Of a stretch of 64,000 bases of DNA, positions 35,782 through 44,621 are shown one piece after another. This DNA is from Mesoflavibacter sp. (GTDB lineage: Bacteria; Pseudomonadota; Alphaproteobacteria; UBA8366; Aestuariispiraceae). Below the pieces are notes generated by a model. It did no database searches and was not told the origin of the DNA. It worked only from the letters and a program-made list of their open reading frames with translations. The position numbers and the translations under genes are program-made. The DNA lies in contig CP051228.1 in NCBI GenBank assembly GCA_017792345.1, positions 1,612,001-1,676,000 of the forward strand, read 5' to 3'. Every line of letters starts with the position of its first letter. Position 1 is the first letter of the stretch.

Positions 35782-36522
35782 TCAATCGAACAGGGCGTCG
35801 ATTTCGTCCTGGCTGATCGAGCCGTCGCCCTGGATGGCCGGACCGTGCAGTTCCTCGCCGGCTTTCGGCGGGGCCTTTTCTTCGCCGCGCGCGACGCTGG
35901 CAAAGGCGCTGTCGCCGCCCCAGATTTCCATCATCTTGCGCACCCTCTCGTCGATGAACTCCATCGTGTTCACGACCTTGGTGATGCGCTGACCGGTAAT
36001 GTCCTGGAAGTTACAGGCCTCGAAGATCGCGGTCGCGTGTTCGAACAATTCGTCGACCTGCGTCTGGGAGTCGCCGGACAGCTCCGCGCGCAGGCGTCCG
36101 GCCACGTCTTCGATAGCCTCCGCCGCGTTGATGATCCCGTTCGTCGCATATTCGGTGTCGCCGACAACGGCGCGCAGGGCCTCTGACGCGGTCGCGATCT
36201 TGTCGTTCGTCGGATCCGCGCTGCGCAGGGTGGCGATTTCCTGTTTCGTGCGCTCGATGGCCTCGGACAGTTCCTGCAGGTCGAATTTCAGCCGCTCGGC
36301 CTCGACGATCTGCTTCTTGAAGGTTTCCGCGTCGACGCTGCTGGACGATGGTTGCTGGGCCGGGCCGCCGGCGGACAGGGCCTGCACTTCCTTGCGCAAC
36401 CCTTCGATCGATCGACGGATCTCGGCAAGTTCCCGGCTGTCCGCCGGCGCCTCGGCGACAGCCGATTGCTTGCCGTTCGGAAACCGCGATTGCTCGATAC
36501 GGAACAATTTACCTCTGGTCAT
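35782..36522 (-). CDS. cheZ: CheZ-family protein phosphatase
   Basis: A 246-residue CheZ-like phosphatase that removes phosphate from CheY-P in chemotaxis. The catalytic segment ACNFQDITGQRITKV holds Asp174 and Gln178, equivalents of E. coli CheZ Asp143 and Gln147; it sits in a long helical hairpin. The C-terminus SQDEIDALFD is the CheY-binding tail. A Ser/Gln/Pro-rich spacer lies at 50-63. No other chemotaxis gene is in the window. A usable ribosome binding site (AGGTAGGACC) precedes the ATG. The gene lies between the lipoprotein and the 3' end of the ccm operon. Confidence 0.88.
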   Translation of the reverse strand: MTRGKLFRIEQSRFPNGKQSAVAEAPADSRELAEIRRSIEGLRKEVQALSAGGPAQQPSSSSVDAETFKKQIVEAERLKFDLQELSEAIERTKQEIATLRSADPTNDKIATASEALRAVVGDTEYATNGIINAAEAIEDVAGRLRAELSGDSQTQVDELFEHATAIFEACNFQDITGQRITKVVNTMEFIDERVRKMMEIWGGDSAFASVARGEEKAPPKAGEELHGPAIQGDGSISQDEIDALFD

Positions 36523-36620
36523 ATGGTCCTACCTCGCACCGGAACTGAATCACCGCAAAACCGCATTTGTGTCACAGGGGCCAAACACCCCTTCCATACA
36601 CGAACAGGCGATTTCTAAAA

Positions 36621-38390
36621 CTAGTTTCCAACAGTTTCTGCAAACAATCGGTTAATTTCCGCTTCCAAAGAGGCACGTTCCGGCGATTCAGGCGGTAAGG
36701 CTGTCAGGGCACGCTCGAAATAGCTGCGTGCTATGTCTCGATTCTCGCTCCGATAAGCGTCGAGTCCCAGGAACCACAAGGCTTCGATATTCCCTGGGGC
36801 GATCTTTTCGACCCGGCGCATCAGGGCAACGCTTTCGGGCGTCTGCTGTTCACCGGCCTGGGCCCGCAGGATCCGGGCACGATCGATCAGTATTTCCGGA
36901 TTGTTCGGCGCCAGGTCCGAAGCCCGTGCGAGGGCCGCGTCGGCGTCGTCCAGCCGTCCCAGCACCGTGTAGGACCGGCCCAGCATGATCCAGCCCTGCA
37001 GATCGTCCGGATTTTCTTCCAGGCGCGCCGCCAGGCCACCGACCATGCCCTCGATCATGTCCCGCCGTTCTTCGGCCGTCATGTCCTGCGCGGCGGCGAC
37101 GTCTTCCTGGCTGGGCCCTCGCGTCGAGGCGGCGGCCGGGGCGGGCATGTCCAGACCCAATTCCTGCGCCAGCGCCGTCAACTGACGCATCGGGAAGGGG
37201 GCGGCGGCGAATTGCGCGGCGGCCGTGTCCAATGCCGCCTGTGCGCCGTCGCGATCCTCCAGCACCATGCGCGAACGGATGAGCCGCAGCCAACCGTCGA
37301 AATCGGACGGATCGTCGGCCAACCGCGCCGCCAGACCGTCAACCATGCCCTGGATCATGTCCCGGCGCTCGTCCTCGGTCATATTGGCGGCCGCAGCCAT
37401 GTCTTCCGCCGTCGGACCATCGGAATTCCGGGCGACGGTATCGGCCAGAGACGGGGCCGCGGCGGCACCGGCCAGCAACATTTCCTCCAGGTCGACGCCC
37501 ATATCGGCGGCCAGTTCCTCGGCGCGCTGCCGCACCACACCGGCCCAGGTCGCATCCGGACCGGCCCGGTTCAGCAAGGCCACCCAACGGGTCAACGCAT
37601 CCTTCAACCGGCCTTCTTGGCGGTCATAGGCACCCAGATAGAAATGCGCGCGCGGATCGTCCGGGGTCAGGCTCAGAACCTTGTGGAAGGTCGCGGCAGC
37701 GGTATCGCTGACATCGCCATTGGACCAGAAGACTAGCGCCTCGCCATAAGCGGAGTTCAGTGCCGCGTCGTCCGGGAAACTCTTCAGCGCCTCTTGATAG
37801 GCGGCGGCGGCCTGGGCGTAGTTGCCCCGCATCATTTCCGTGCGACCCAGCAGCGACCAATCCGCCGGGGCGCCGTCCCCCGCCGCCAGTCGCGCGGTCA
37901 GTTGCGCCGCCATGTCGTCCAGATTGCCCGCCTCACCGTCTTCACCGGCCACAGGCTGGCTCCCGGCACCACCGGCATTCTGCGCCAATTGCCGTTCCGC
38001 CTGCCGTAGGGCCAGGGGCATGTCGGGATTGGCCGGATCGCCCTGGTCCAGATACAAAAGGACCGTCAGTGTCAGAGCCCCCGCGATCAGCGCCGCCGCG
38101 ACCGCCTGGGAACCCGTGCCGGACCGCCGCTCGCGCACGGCCGATTGGCGCCGCCGGTCCGCCGCCAGCAATCTGCGGCCGATCTCGACCCGGCTGGCCT
38201 CGGCTTCCTCGGCGGTGATGCGGCCCCGGTCCAGGTCGCGCGCGACCTCATGGAGCTGGGACTTGTAGACCGTGACGTCATAATCGGCGACATCCGGCTC
38301 TTCGGCGCCCGGCGCCTCGCGCAACAGCGGGCGCAGCACGGCGTAACCGGCCGCGACGGTCGCCAGAGCCGCGAATACCCAGAAAATCAT
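36621..38390 (-). CDS. ccmI: Cytochrome c maturation protein CcmI (CycH)
   Basis: A 589-residue protein: N-terminal CcmI segment with two membrane helices (1-20 and about 95-113) around a leucine-zipper-like loop, then periplasmic TPR repeats. CcmI holds apocytochrome c for the haem ligation complex. It is unusually long (many are 350-450 residues) because a module of about 50 residues, with ERRDMI-GMV-GLAARL, occurs twice exactly 100 residues apart (326-376 and 426-476). Last gene of the ccm operon; the start overlaps the ccmH stop by four bases. Confidence 0.92.
   Translation of the reverse strand: MIFWVFAALATVAAGYAVLRPLLREAPGAEEPDVADYDVTVYKSQLHEVARDLDRGRITAEEAEASRVEIGRRLLAADRRRQSAVRERRSGTGSQAVAAALIAGALTLTVLLYLDQGDPANPDMPLALRQAERQLAQNAGGAGSQPVAGEDGEAGNLDDMAAQLTARLAAGDGAPADWSLLGRTEMMRGNYAQAAAAYQEALKSFPDDAALNSAYGEALVFWSNGDVSDTAAATFHKVLSLTPDDPRAHFYLGAYDRQEGRLKDALTRWVALLNRAGPDATWAGVVRQRAEELAADMGVDLEEMLLAGAAAAPSLADTVARNSDGPTAEDMAAAANMTEDERRDMIQGMVDGLAARLADDPSDFDGWLRLIRSRMVLEDRDGAQAALDTAAAQFAAAPFPMRQLTALAQELGLDMPAPAAASTRGPSQEDVAAAQDMTAEERRDMIEGMVGGLAARLEENPDDLQGWIMLGRSYTVLGRLDDADAALARASDLAPNNPEILIDRARILRAQAGEQQTPESVALMRRVEKIAPGNIEALWFLGLDAYRSENRDIARSYFERALTALPPESPERASLEAEINRLFAETVGN
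36963..37415 (-). repeat. Internal duplication in ccmI
   Basis: Two copies of a 51-codon unit (37263-37415 and 36963-37115) encode near-identical TPR-type segments; both contain ERRDMI and GLAARL and continue with a GW-L-R motif. The 300-base period suggests duplication of a TPR-containing block. Confidence 0.75.
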
Positions 38391-38932
38391 CCGCGACCCC
38401 CCTCGCCCTTACCATCTTCGCCTGACGACGAATCTTCCGCCAGCAAGCTGTCGATGCGGCGGCGTTCCTCGGCGCTCAACCCAGCCGATTCCGACATCTT
38501 CGGCCCCGTTGTCGCTGCGGCGGCAGACCGTCCCCTGAACCAAACGAAAACCGCCACCGCGCCAAACGCGACAAAGACGAATGGTCCGACCCAGAGCAGG
38601 ATCGTCCCCAAGGCCATGGGCGGGGTCAGCAGAACATAATCGCCGTAGCGATCGACCAGGTAGCGTTTGACCTCGGCATTGCTGTCCCCGGCGACGAGGC
38701 GTTCGCGCACGATGATGCGCAGGTCGCGCGCCAGATCGGCATTGGAATCGTCAATCGACTGGTTCTGACAGACCAAGCAACGAATATCCTTAGAAATTTC
38801 CCGGGCGCGGGCTTCCAGTGCCGGGTCGTCCAGGATCTCATCGGGCAGGACCGCCATGCCTGGGGTCGCGGCCAGAAGCGCCAGCGCCATCAATCCGGCG
38901 GCGGCCAGAATGAGTTTCTGCCACAGGGTCAT
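38387..38932 (-). CDS. ccmH: Cytochrome c maturation protein CcmH (CycL)
   Basis: A 181-residue CcmH. Signal-like first helix, then the periplasmic redox motif RCLVCQNQS with Cys52 and Cys55, which reduces the apocytochrome CxxCH thiols, and a second membrane helix near 110-130. The acidic Ser/Gly-rich C-terminal tail (residues 165-181) is longer than in E. coli. The CcmG and CcmI genes overlap it by four bases on each side (ATGA), so the three are translationally coupled. Confidence 0.95.
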   Translation of the reverse strand: MTLWQKLILAAAGLMALALLAATPGMAVLPDEILDDPALEARAREISKDIRCLVCQNQSIDDSNADLARDLRIIVRERLVAGDSNAEVKRYLVDRYGDYVLLTPPMALGTILLWVGPFVFVAFGAVAVFVWFRGRSAAAATTGPKMSESAGLSAEERRRIDSLLAEDSSSGEDGKGEGGRG

Positions 38933-39510
38933 TGCGCCCTCATCGCGTCGATGCGGGGCAGAAACTCCTCCTCCAGCAGGCGCGGAGTGATCGGACCGAC
39001 ATATTTATAGACCACTTCGCCCGCCGGATTGATCAGGAAGGTTTCCGGATAGCCGTAAACGCCCCATTCGATCCCGGCACGGCCGTTCGGGTCGTAGCCG
39101 ATCCGGGTATAGGGATCGCCCAGCTCGTCCAGCCAGGCGATCGCCGCATCGCGTCGGTCCTTGCTGTTCAGACCGTAAACCGGGATGCCGTAATCCCGAG
39201 CCAGCGCCGTGATCAGCGGATGTTCGACCCGGCAGGGCACGCACCAGGAGGCGAAGACATTGACCAGGATCGGCCCGCCGCCGAAGTCCTGCGGACCGAA
39301 GCCCGGCTTGTCCGGTTTCAGCGCTGGCAGCTCCACCGTCGGCACCGGATCGCCGATCAGGGCCGACGGCACGATGCTGGGATCGCGCCCGCCGATCAGC
39401 TGATAGGCGAAGACCGCCAGCAGGCCGGAGAAGACCAGCAGCGGCAGCAGGCCCAGCCACCAGCGCCGCTTTGGCCGTTCGGCATCCGGCGCGTTCGTTT
39501 CGTCGCTCAT
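38929..39510 (-). CDS. ccmG: Thiol:disulfide interchange protein CcmG (DsbE)
   Basis: A 193-residue membrane-anchored thioredoxin-like protein. One N-terminal membrane helix (about 20-38), then the thioredoxin fold with active site FASWCVPCRVEHP (Cys90 and Cys93) and cis-Pro in GYPETFLI. It passes reductant from CcdA/DsbD to apocytochrome or CcmH. ATG 39510 has GGAAGATC just upstream; the frame is open 17 codons further back without support. It overlaps ccmH by four bases. Confidence 0.95.
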   Translation of the reverse strand: MSDETNAPDAERPKRRWWLGLLPLLVFSGLLAVFAYQLIGGRDPSIVPSALIGDPVPTVELPALKPDKPGFGPQDFGGGPILVNVFASWCVPCRVEHPLITALARDYGIPVYGLNSKDRRDAAIAWLDELGDPYTRIGYDPNGRAGIEWGVYGYPETFLINPAGEVVYKYVGPITPRLLEEEFLPRIDAMRAQ

Positions 39511-39520
39511 CAGATCTTCC

Positions 39521-41521
39521 TCATTCCGCGGGCTGCGCATTGCCGCCGGCGGGTGCGGCACTGCGTTTCGGCGCGCCGACGCGCAGCCGCCGGTCGCTGA
39601 GCGACAGGAACCCGCCCAGGACCATCAAGGTGGACCCGATCCACAGCCAGGGCACCAGCGGCTTGAAATAGAGCCGCACCGTGAACCGGCCCTGCCCGGC
39701 CGGGTCGCCCAGCACCGCATAAAGATCGTACCAGAGCGTCGATCGGATCGCCGCTTCGGTCGTGACCTGACCGTTCGAGACATATTGCCGGTTCTCGGAT
39801 TGCAAGATCTGGGGCTCGGCGCCGGCGAATCCGGAAGGCACGACCGAGAAGGTCCCGCGCTCGGCATTATAGTTCGGCCCCGGCACGTCGCGCACATCGG
39901 TCAGGGTGAAGTCGAACCCGCCGACTTCCACCGTCTGACCGATGGTGACCGCCTCGATCTTTTCCTGGGTCAGAAGCGACGCGCCGGTGGCGCCCGCGAT
40001 CACCACGGCGATCCCCAGATGCGCGGCGGTCATGCCACAGGCGGCGCGGCTCAATCCGGTCAGGCGCCGCAGCGCCTGGCCCGCCGTCACGGACTGGGTC
40101 GGGCGGCATTTCCGGTACAGTTCCGTCAGGACCGCACCGATCAGCCAGGCCGACAGGGCCAGACCCAAAAGGGCGATTGCGGCCTGCCCCCAAACCGCAA
40201 TACCGGCGACGATCGTCACGACGAGCGTGAAGACGAAGGCGACCCAGAGCAGCCGCAGGGCCGGCGCCAGATCGGCGCGCTTCCAGGGCAACAGCGGCCC
40301 GACGCCCAGCGCGACGAAGAGCGGCGCCATGATCGGCACGAAGGTCGCGTTGAAAAACGGCGGACCGACGGAAATCTTGTCATCCGTCGCCAGTTCCAGG
40401 AACAGCGGATAGAGTGTGCCCAGCAGGACCGTCGCCGCCGCCGTGGTCAGCAGCAGATTGTTGAGGACCAGCGCCCCTTCGCGGCTGATCGGGCGAAACA
40501 GACCGCCGCCCGTCAGCAACGGCGCGCGCCAGGCATAGAGCGCGAAGGACCCGCCGATGGCGACCGCCAGCAGCGCCAGGATAAAGACCCCGCGTTCCGG
40601 ATCGCTGGCAAAGGCATGGACCGAGGTCAGCACCCCCGACCGCACCAGAAACGTACCGATCAGGCTGAGCGAGAATCCGATGATCGCCAGCAGGATGGTC
40701 CAGCTTTTCAACGTATCGCGCTTTTCGACCACAATGGCGGAATGCAACAGGGCCGTCGCCACCAGCCAGGGCATGAAGCTGGCATTCTCCACCGGGTCCC
40801 AGAACCAGAAACCGCCCCAGCCCAGCTCGTAATAGGCCCACCAGCTACCCAGCGCGATGCCGCCGGTCAGGAAGGCCCAGGCCAGAAGCGTCCAGGGTCG
40901 GACCCAGCGCGCCCAGGCCGCATCGACCTTGCCTTCGATCAGCGCGGCGCACGCGAAGGAAAAGACGATGGAAAGGCCGACATAACCGATATAGAGCATC
41001 GGCGGATGGAAGGCGAGACCTGGGTCCTGCAGCAAGGGATTGAGGTCGCGGCCTTCCAGCGGCGCCGGGAAAATGCGTTCGAACGGGTTCGAGGTCAGCA
41101 GCATGAACAGCAGGAACCCGACGGTGACCAGCGCCTGTACCGACAGGGTGCGCGCCTTCAGACCCGGCGGCAGATTGTCCCCGAATATCGAGACCAGCGC
41201 GCCGAACAAGGCCATCACGGTCACCCAGAGCAGCAGCGACCCTTCGTGATTGCCCCAGGCGCCGGACACCTTGTAGAGCAGCGGCTTCAGCGAATGGGAG
41301 TTCTGGACCACGTTCAGGACCGAGAAATCGGACGTCACATAGGCGTGGATCAGCGCCAGGAAAGCGAAGAGCAGCAGGCCGAACTGGACCAGCGACGCCG
41401 GGGCCGCCACTGCCATCCAGCGTTGGTCGCCGCGCGCCGCGCCCAGCATCGGCACCGTCGCCTGGATCAGCGCCACGCCCAGGGCGAGGGTCAATACGTA
41501 ATGGCCCAATTCCGCGATCAT
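39521..41521 (-). CDS. ccmF: Haem lyase subunit CcmF
   Basis: A 666-residue multi-pass membrane protein. The WWD domain typical of the haem-handling family is seen in GWGGFWFWDPVENASFMPWL, and WGNHEGSLLLWV in the N-terminal third is another hallmark. A periplasmic loop and a C-terminal helix near PWLWIGSTLMVLGG complete the fold. CcmF with CcmH and CcmI attaches haem covalently to apocytochrome c. It lies 10 bases upstream of ccmG and 33 bases after ccmE. Length is normal for the family. Confidence 0.96.
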   Translation of the reverse strand: MIAELGHYVLTLALGVALIQATVPMLGAARGDQRWMAVAAPASLVQFGLLLFAFLALIHAYVTSDFSVLNVVQNSHSLKPLLYKVSGAWGNHEGSLLLWVTVMALFGALVSIFGDNLPPGLKARTLSVQALVTVGFLLFMLLTSNPFERIFPAPLEGRDLNPLLQDPGLAFHPPMLYIGYVGLSIVFSFACAALIEGKVDAAWARWVRPWTLLAWAFLTGGIALGSWWAYYELGWGGFWFWDPVENASFMPWLVATALLHSAIVVEKRDTLKSWTILLAIIGFSLSLIGTFLVRSGVLTSVHAFASDPERGVFILALLAVAIGGSFALYAWRAPLLTGGGLFRPISREGALVLNNLLLTTAAATVLLGTLYPLFLELATDDKISVGPPFFNATFVPIMAPLFVALGVGPLLPWKRADLAPALRLLWVAFVFTLVVTIVAGIAVWGQAAIALLGLALSAWLIGAVLTELYRKCRPTQSVTAGQALRRLTGLSRAACGMTAAHLGIAVVIAGATGASLLTQEKIEAVTIGQTVEVGGFDFTLTDVRDVPGPNYNAERGTFSVVPSGFAGAEPQILQSENRQYVSNGQVTTEAAIRSTLWYDLYAVLGDPAGQGRFTVRLYFKPLVPWLWIGSTLMVLGGFLSLSDRRLRVGAPKRSAAPAGGNAQPAE

Positions 41522-41554
41522 GCTGTCTCGCTCCCGTCCTTCCGCAACTCTCGG

Positions 41555-42088
41555 TCAGCCCTTGCAGGGATTGGCGCCCGATGGGGCGCCGGCCGCCGCG
41601 ACCGGCTCGCCGCCGCCCTCCTGCCAGGTGCCGGCGCGTTTCATCGCCTCCACCGCTTCCGCAGGCATATAGGTCTCGTCATGCTTGGCCAGAACCTCCT
41701 CCGCCCGGAATTCACCGGCGGCGTCGGCCAGTTGGCCCAGGGCGACGACGCCCTGGCCGTCGCGGAACAGGCTGGGCAGGATGCCTTCATAGGTCACCGT
41801 CACACGGTTGGCGCCGTCGGTCACCACGAATTCCCGGGTCACCCCGTCGCCGCGGATGCGGCAGCTGCCAATCTCGACCAGCCCGCCGATCCGGAAGGTC
41901 GCGCCCGCCGGCACCTTACCCTCAACCACTTCCGTCGGGCCGAAAAACAGGTTCACATTGCTTTGCAGGGCGGTCAGAGTGAGGGCCGTCGCCGCCCCAA
42001 GGAAGATCACGCCGCAAACGACCAGGATCAGGCGCATCCGCTTGCGTTGCGCCGCCGGGGACCGCCGTCTTACCGCCGTGTCGCTCAT
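41555..42088 (-). CDS. ccmE: Haem chaperone CcmE
   Basis: A 177-residue periplasmic haem chaperone anchored by one N-terminal helix (19-40). The OB-fold body ends with LAKHDETYMP, where His136 binds haem covalently and Tyr140 is the nearby axial ligand. It carries haem from CcmABCD to CcmF. It overlaps ccmD by four bases. The C-terminal tail is Ala/Gly-rich and ends in NPCKG with one cysteine, which is not part of the usual motif. Confidence 0.95.
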   Translation of the reverse strand: MSDTAVRRRSPAAQRKRMRLILVVCGVIFLGAATALTLTALQSNVNLFFGPTEVVEGKVPAGATFRIGGLVEIGSCRIRGDGVTREFVVTDGANRVTVTYEGILPSLFRDGQGVVALGQLADAAGEFRAEEVLAKHDETYMPAEAVEAMKRAGTWQEGGGEPVAAAGAPSGANPCKG

Positions 42089-42276
42089 GCGCCCTCCGTT
42101 CCATCACGCCGCGCGCGGCTGCCCTGCAGCAGGTCCAGATCCCGCTGACGGGTCCGGATGCGGCGCAGCGTTTGCGCGGCCAATCCCAGCATTAAGACGG
42201 CGCATAGTCCGTAAGAGCCCCAGACGTAGACGCCGTTGCCGCCCATATGCCAGAAATCCGCAAGCGTCTCGAACAT
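42085..42276 (-). CDS. ccmD: Small haem-export protein CcmD
   Basis: A 63-residue single-helix protein. The N-terminus FWHMGGNGVYVWGSYG is the usual CcmD signature; a basic cytoplasmic tail follows the helix. It stabilises CcmE release from the CcmABC complex. Positioned between ccmC (15 bases upstream) and ccmE (overlap). Confidence 0.93.
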   Translation of the reverse strand: MFETLADFWHMGGNGVYVWGSYGLCAVLMLGLAAQTLRRIRTRQRDLDLLQGSRARRDGTEGA

Positions 42277-42291
42277 GGATCCCTTTCTGCC

Positions 42292-43107
42292 TCAGGCGCC
42301 GCGCGGTTCTGCGCGGAAACCGGCCCGGAGCGACCGCAGGCGTACCGACGCGAATTCCCCGCGTAGCCGCAGGATCAGCAGCGCCAGAAAGGCCAAGGTG
42401 AACCCGGCCAGCATCAGCATCAGCGGTAACAGCATTTCCGGCGGCAGATCGCCGCCCTGCTGCGCGGCCGCCGCCGCCAGATCGGCCGGCAGGTTCTCGG
42501 CCTGAACCGCCGCCTCCGGCTCGCCGAACACCGCGCCGAACAGATCGCCCGCCAAGGTCGATTTCTGATGCAGCGTATTGAAGAAATAGACCGAAAATTT
42601 GATCAACGGAATGTTCACGACGCCGACCAGCGCCAGGATCGCGGCCGGTTTGTCGCCGCGCGCCGGGTCGTCGAAGGCATTGGCCAGCGCCAGATACCCG
42701 AAATACAGGAACAGCAGGATCAGCATCGACGTCAGCCGCGCGTCCCACACCCAATAGGTGCCCCAGGTCGGTCGGCCCCAAAGTGACCCGGTGACTAGGC
42801 AGATGATGCAGAAGACGCAGCCGATGGGCGCCGCGGACCGGGCGATCAGGTCGCCCAGCGGATGTTTCCAGATCAGGAAACTGGCGCTGCCCAGCGCCAT
42901 CACGACATAGGCACCCTGCGCCAGAAAGGCCGTGGGAACATGGATATACATGATCCGGACCGTCTCGCCTTGCTGGAAGTCGGGCGGCGAGGCGTAAAGG
43001 CCGAAATACAGCCCGGCGGCGATCAACGGCAGGCACAGCGCGACGATCCAGGGCAGAACCTTGTCCGCCACACGCATGAACTGACCCGGATTCGCGAACC
43101 GATGCAT
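42292..43107 (-). CDS. ccmC: Haem exporter protein CcmC
   Basis: A 271-residue, six-helix protein with the WWD domain WGTYWVWDARLTS and flanking histidines (VPTAFLAQG before, LHQKSTL after). It presents haem to CcmE. I choose ATG 43107 (MHRFANPGQF), which matches the family N-terminus and has AGGAT upstream; ATG 43125 is an alternative adding six residues. The C-terminal part carries an Ala/Pro/Glu-rich extra loop (about residues 190-225) not seen in E. coli CcmC. A 131-base gap separates it from ccmB. Confidence 0.94.
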   Translation of the reverse strand: MHRFANPGQFMRVADKVLPWIVALCLPLIAAGLYFGLYASPPDFQQGETVRIMYIHVPTAFLAQGAYVVMALGSASFLIWKHPLGDLIARSAAPIGCVFCIICLVTGSLWGRPTWGTYWVWDARLTSMLILLFLYFGYLALANAFDDPARGDKPAAILALVGVVNIPLIKFSVYFFNTLHQKSTLAGDLFGAVFGEPEAAVQAENLPADLAAAAAQQGGDLPPEMLLPLMLMLAGFTLAFLALLILRLRGEFASVRLRSLRAGFRAEPRGA

Positions 43108-43238
43108 CCCGTTCGATCCTATCATGCCCTGTTCGACCCCGCGGGGCAGGGGCGATCCGCCCTTGTCCTACACGCTCCAGCCGTTTCGTGCACGTTGATT
43201 TGGCTCAATCTTTCGGGTCCGACCAGTCCTGCGACGCC

Positions 43239-43907
43239 CTAACCTTCGACACCGTGACGAACCGCCGCGGCGGCGGCCAGCGGCGCCAACGGAATCGCCG
43301 CCATCAGGATCGCCGCGAGATACAGGAAATGCGCCGTCGGTTGCACGCTGGTCAGGACGGCGTCCACCGCGGTCACCCCAAAAATCAGGATGGGGATATA
43401 AAGCGGCAGCACCAGAAGCGCGATCAACAAGCCGGCCCTCCGCGCCCCGAGGCTGAGCGCCGCGCCCACCGCGCCGATCAGACTGAGGCTGGGCGTGCCG
43501 AGCGCCAGCCCCGCCAGCAGGACCGCATAGCCCTCGGCCGGGAGATTGAGCAATATGCCGATCACCGGCGCGATTGCGATCAGCGGCAGGCCGGTCGTCA
43601 GCCAATGCGCCAGGCATTTCGCCAGGACCACGAGCGACAGCGGCGTCGGCGACAGGGCCATCTGTTCCAGACTGCCATCGGCAAGGTCCTGCTGAAACAG
43701 CCGGTCGAGCGACAGCATGACCGACAGCAGCGCCAGGACCCAGATCACGCCCGGCGCAATGCGCGCCAGCGTGTCCGGCGACGGCCCGACGCCGAAGGGA
43801 AACAGGGACGCCGCGATGACGAAGAAGCCCAGGACCAGGGCGAGATCGGCACTTTGCCGTATCGCCAGGCGCAAATCGCGCAGCAGAACGGCGCGGAACC
43901 CCATCAT
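43239..43907 (-). CDS. ccmB: ABC transporter permease CcmB
   Basis: A 222-residue, six-helix CcmB. Segments such as LLRDLRLAIRQSADL, LDRLFQQDLADGSLEQMALSP and LGTPSLSLIGAVGAAL are typical. With CcmA it forms the ABC complex that drives release of holo-CcmE. Its start overlaps the ccmA stop by four bases. Most family members match this length and topology. Confidence 0.94.
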   Translation of the reverse strand: MMGFRAVLLRDLRLAIRQSADLALVLGFFVIAASLFPFGVGPSPDTLARIAPGVIWVLALLSVMLSLDRLFQQDLADGSLEQMALSPTPLSLVVLAKCLAHWLTTGLPLIAIAPVIGILLNLPAEGYAVLLAGLALGTPSLSLIGAVGAALSLGARRAGLLIALLVLPLYIPILIFGVTAVDAVLTSVQPTAHFLYLAAILMAAIPLAPLAAAAAVRHGVEG

Positions 43908-44563
43908 GCCGGGACCCGCCCGACAGCGCCCGGCGCGTAATCGCCGAGATCCAGGGATTGACCGCCCGGCAGGGTGAACTCGATATGGGTGGACAGGACG
44001 ACCGACCCCCCGTTCCGGCGGTGATCGGCGACCATGGCTTCGACCGCGCGCACCGACACGGTATCCAGCCCCACGGTAGGCTCGTCCAACAGCCAGATAT
44101 TGGCGTCCGACACCAGAAGCCGGGCCAAGGACAATCGGCGGCGCTGACCGGAAGACAGGATCGCGCCCCGCGCATCGGCCAGTACCGAAAGGTCGAGCGC
44201 GCCGAGAGCCGCGTCCAGCCTGCGACGATCCCGCAGCCCGGCCAGATCAGCCCAAAAGGACAGGGTTTCGCGGACGGTCAGGGTCGATTTGACCGGATCG
44301 GCATGCCCGATATAGGCGATCCGGGCGCGCTGCCCGTCGCGATCCGACGCGACCGGCGCACCGTCGATCTCCAGATGCCCATCAAAGGGCTCAAGAAGGC
44401 CCGCCAAAAGGCGCAGAAGACTGGATTTGCCGCTGCCGTTCGGGCCGGTCAGCAGCAGCGCGCCGCCGGCATCGAGCGTGAAGCTCAGATCTTCGAAGAC
44501 CAGCCGCGCGCCGCGCAGGCAGGTCAGCCGATGCGCCGAGAGAATTGCCATGACGCTTTCCAT
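43904..44563 (-). CDS. ccmA: ABC transporter ATP-binding protein CcmA
   Basis: A 219-residue ATPase, first gene of the ccm operon. Walker A is GPNGSGKSS, the signature motif LSSGQRRRLSLARL, Walker B IWLLDEPT, and the H-loop STHIEF. It powers haem handover from CcmC to CcmE. ATG 44551 (MAILSAHRL) is an alternative start four codons in, which would have GGAAAG close upstream. The promoter lies in the 58-base gap before it, next to the convergent/parallel ompA-type gene end. Confidence 0.95.
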   Translation of the reverse strand: MESVMAILSAHRLTCLRGARLVFEDLSFTLDAGGALLLTGPNGSGKSSLLRLLAGLLEPFDGHLEIDGAPVASDRDGQRARIAYIGHADPVKSTLTVRETLSFWADLAGLRDRRRLDAALGALDLSVLADARGAILSSGQRRRLSLARLLVSDANIWLLDEPTVGLDTVSVRAVEAMVADHRRNGGSVVLSTHIEFTLPGGQSLDLGDYAPGAVGRVPA

Positions 44564-44621
44564 GCGGCGCGGACGGGCCGCGCGTCAAGCGGTATGCGCG
44601 CCGGCCCGGTTCGCGTTCGGA

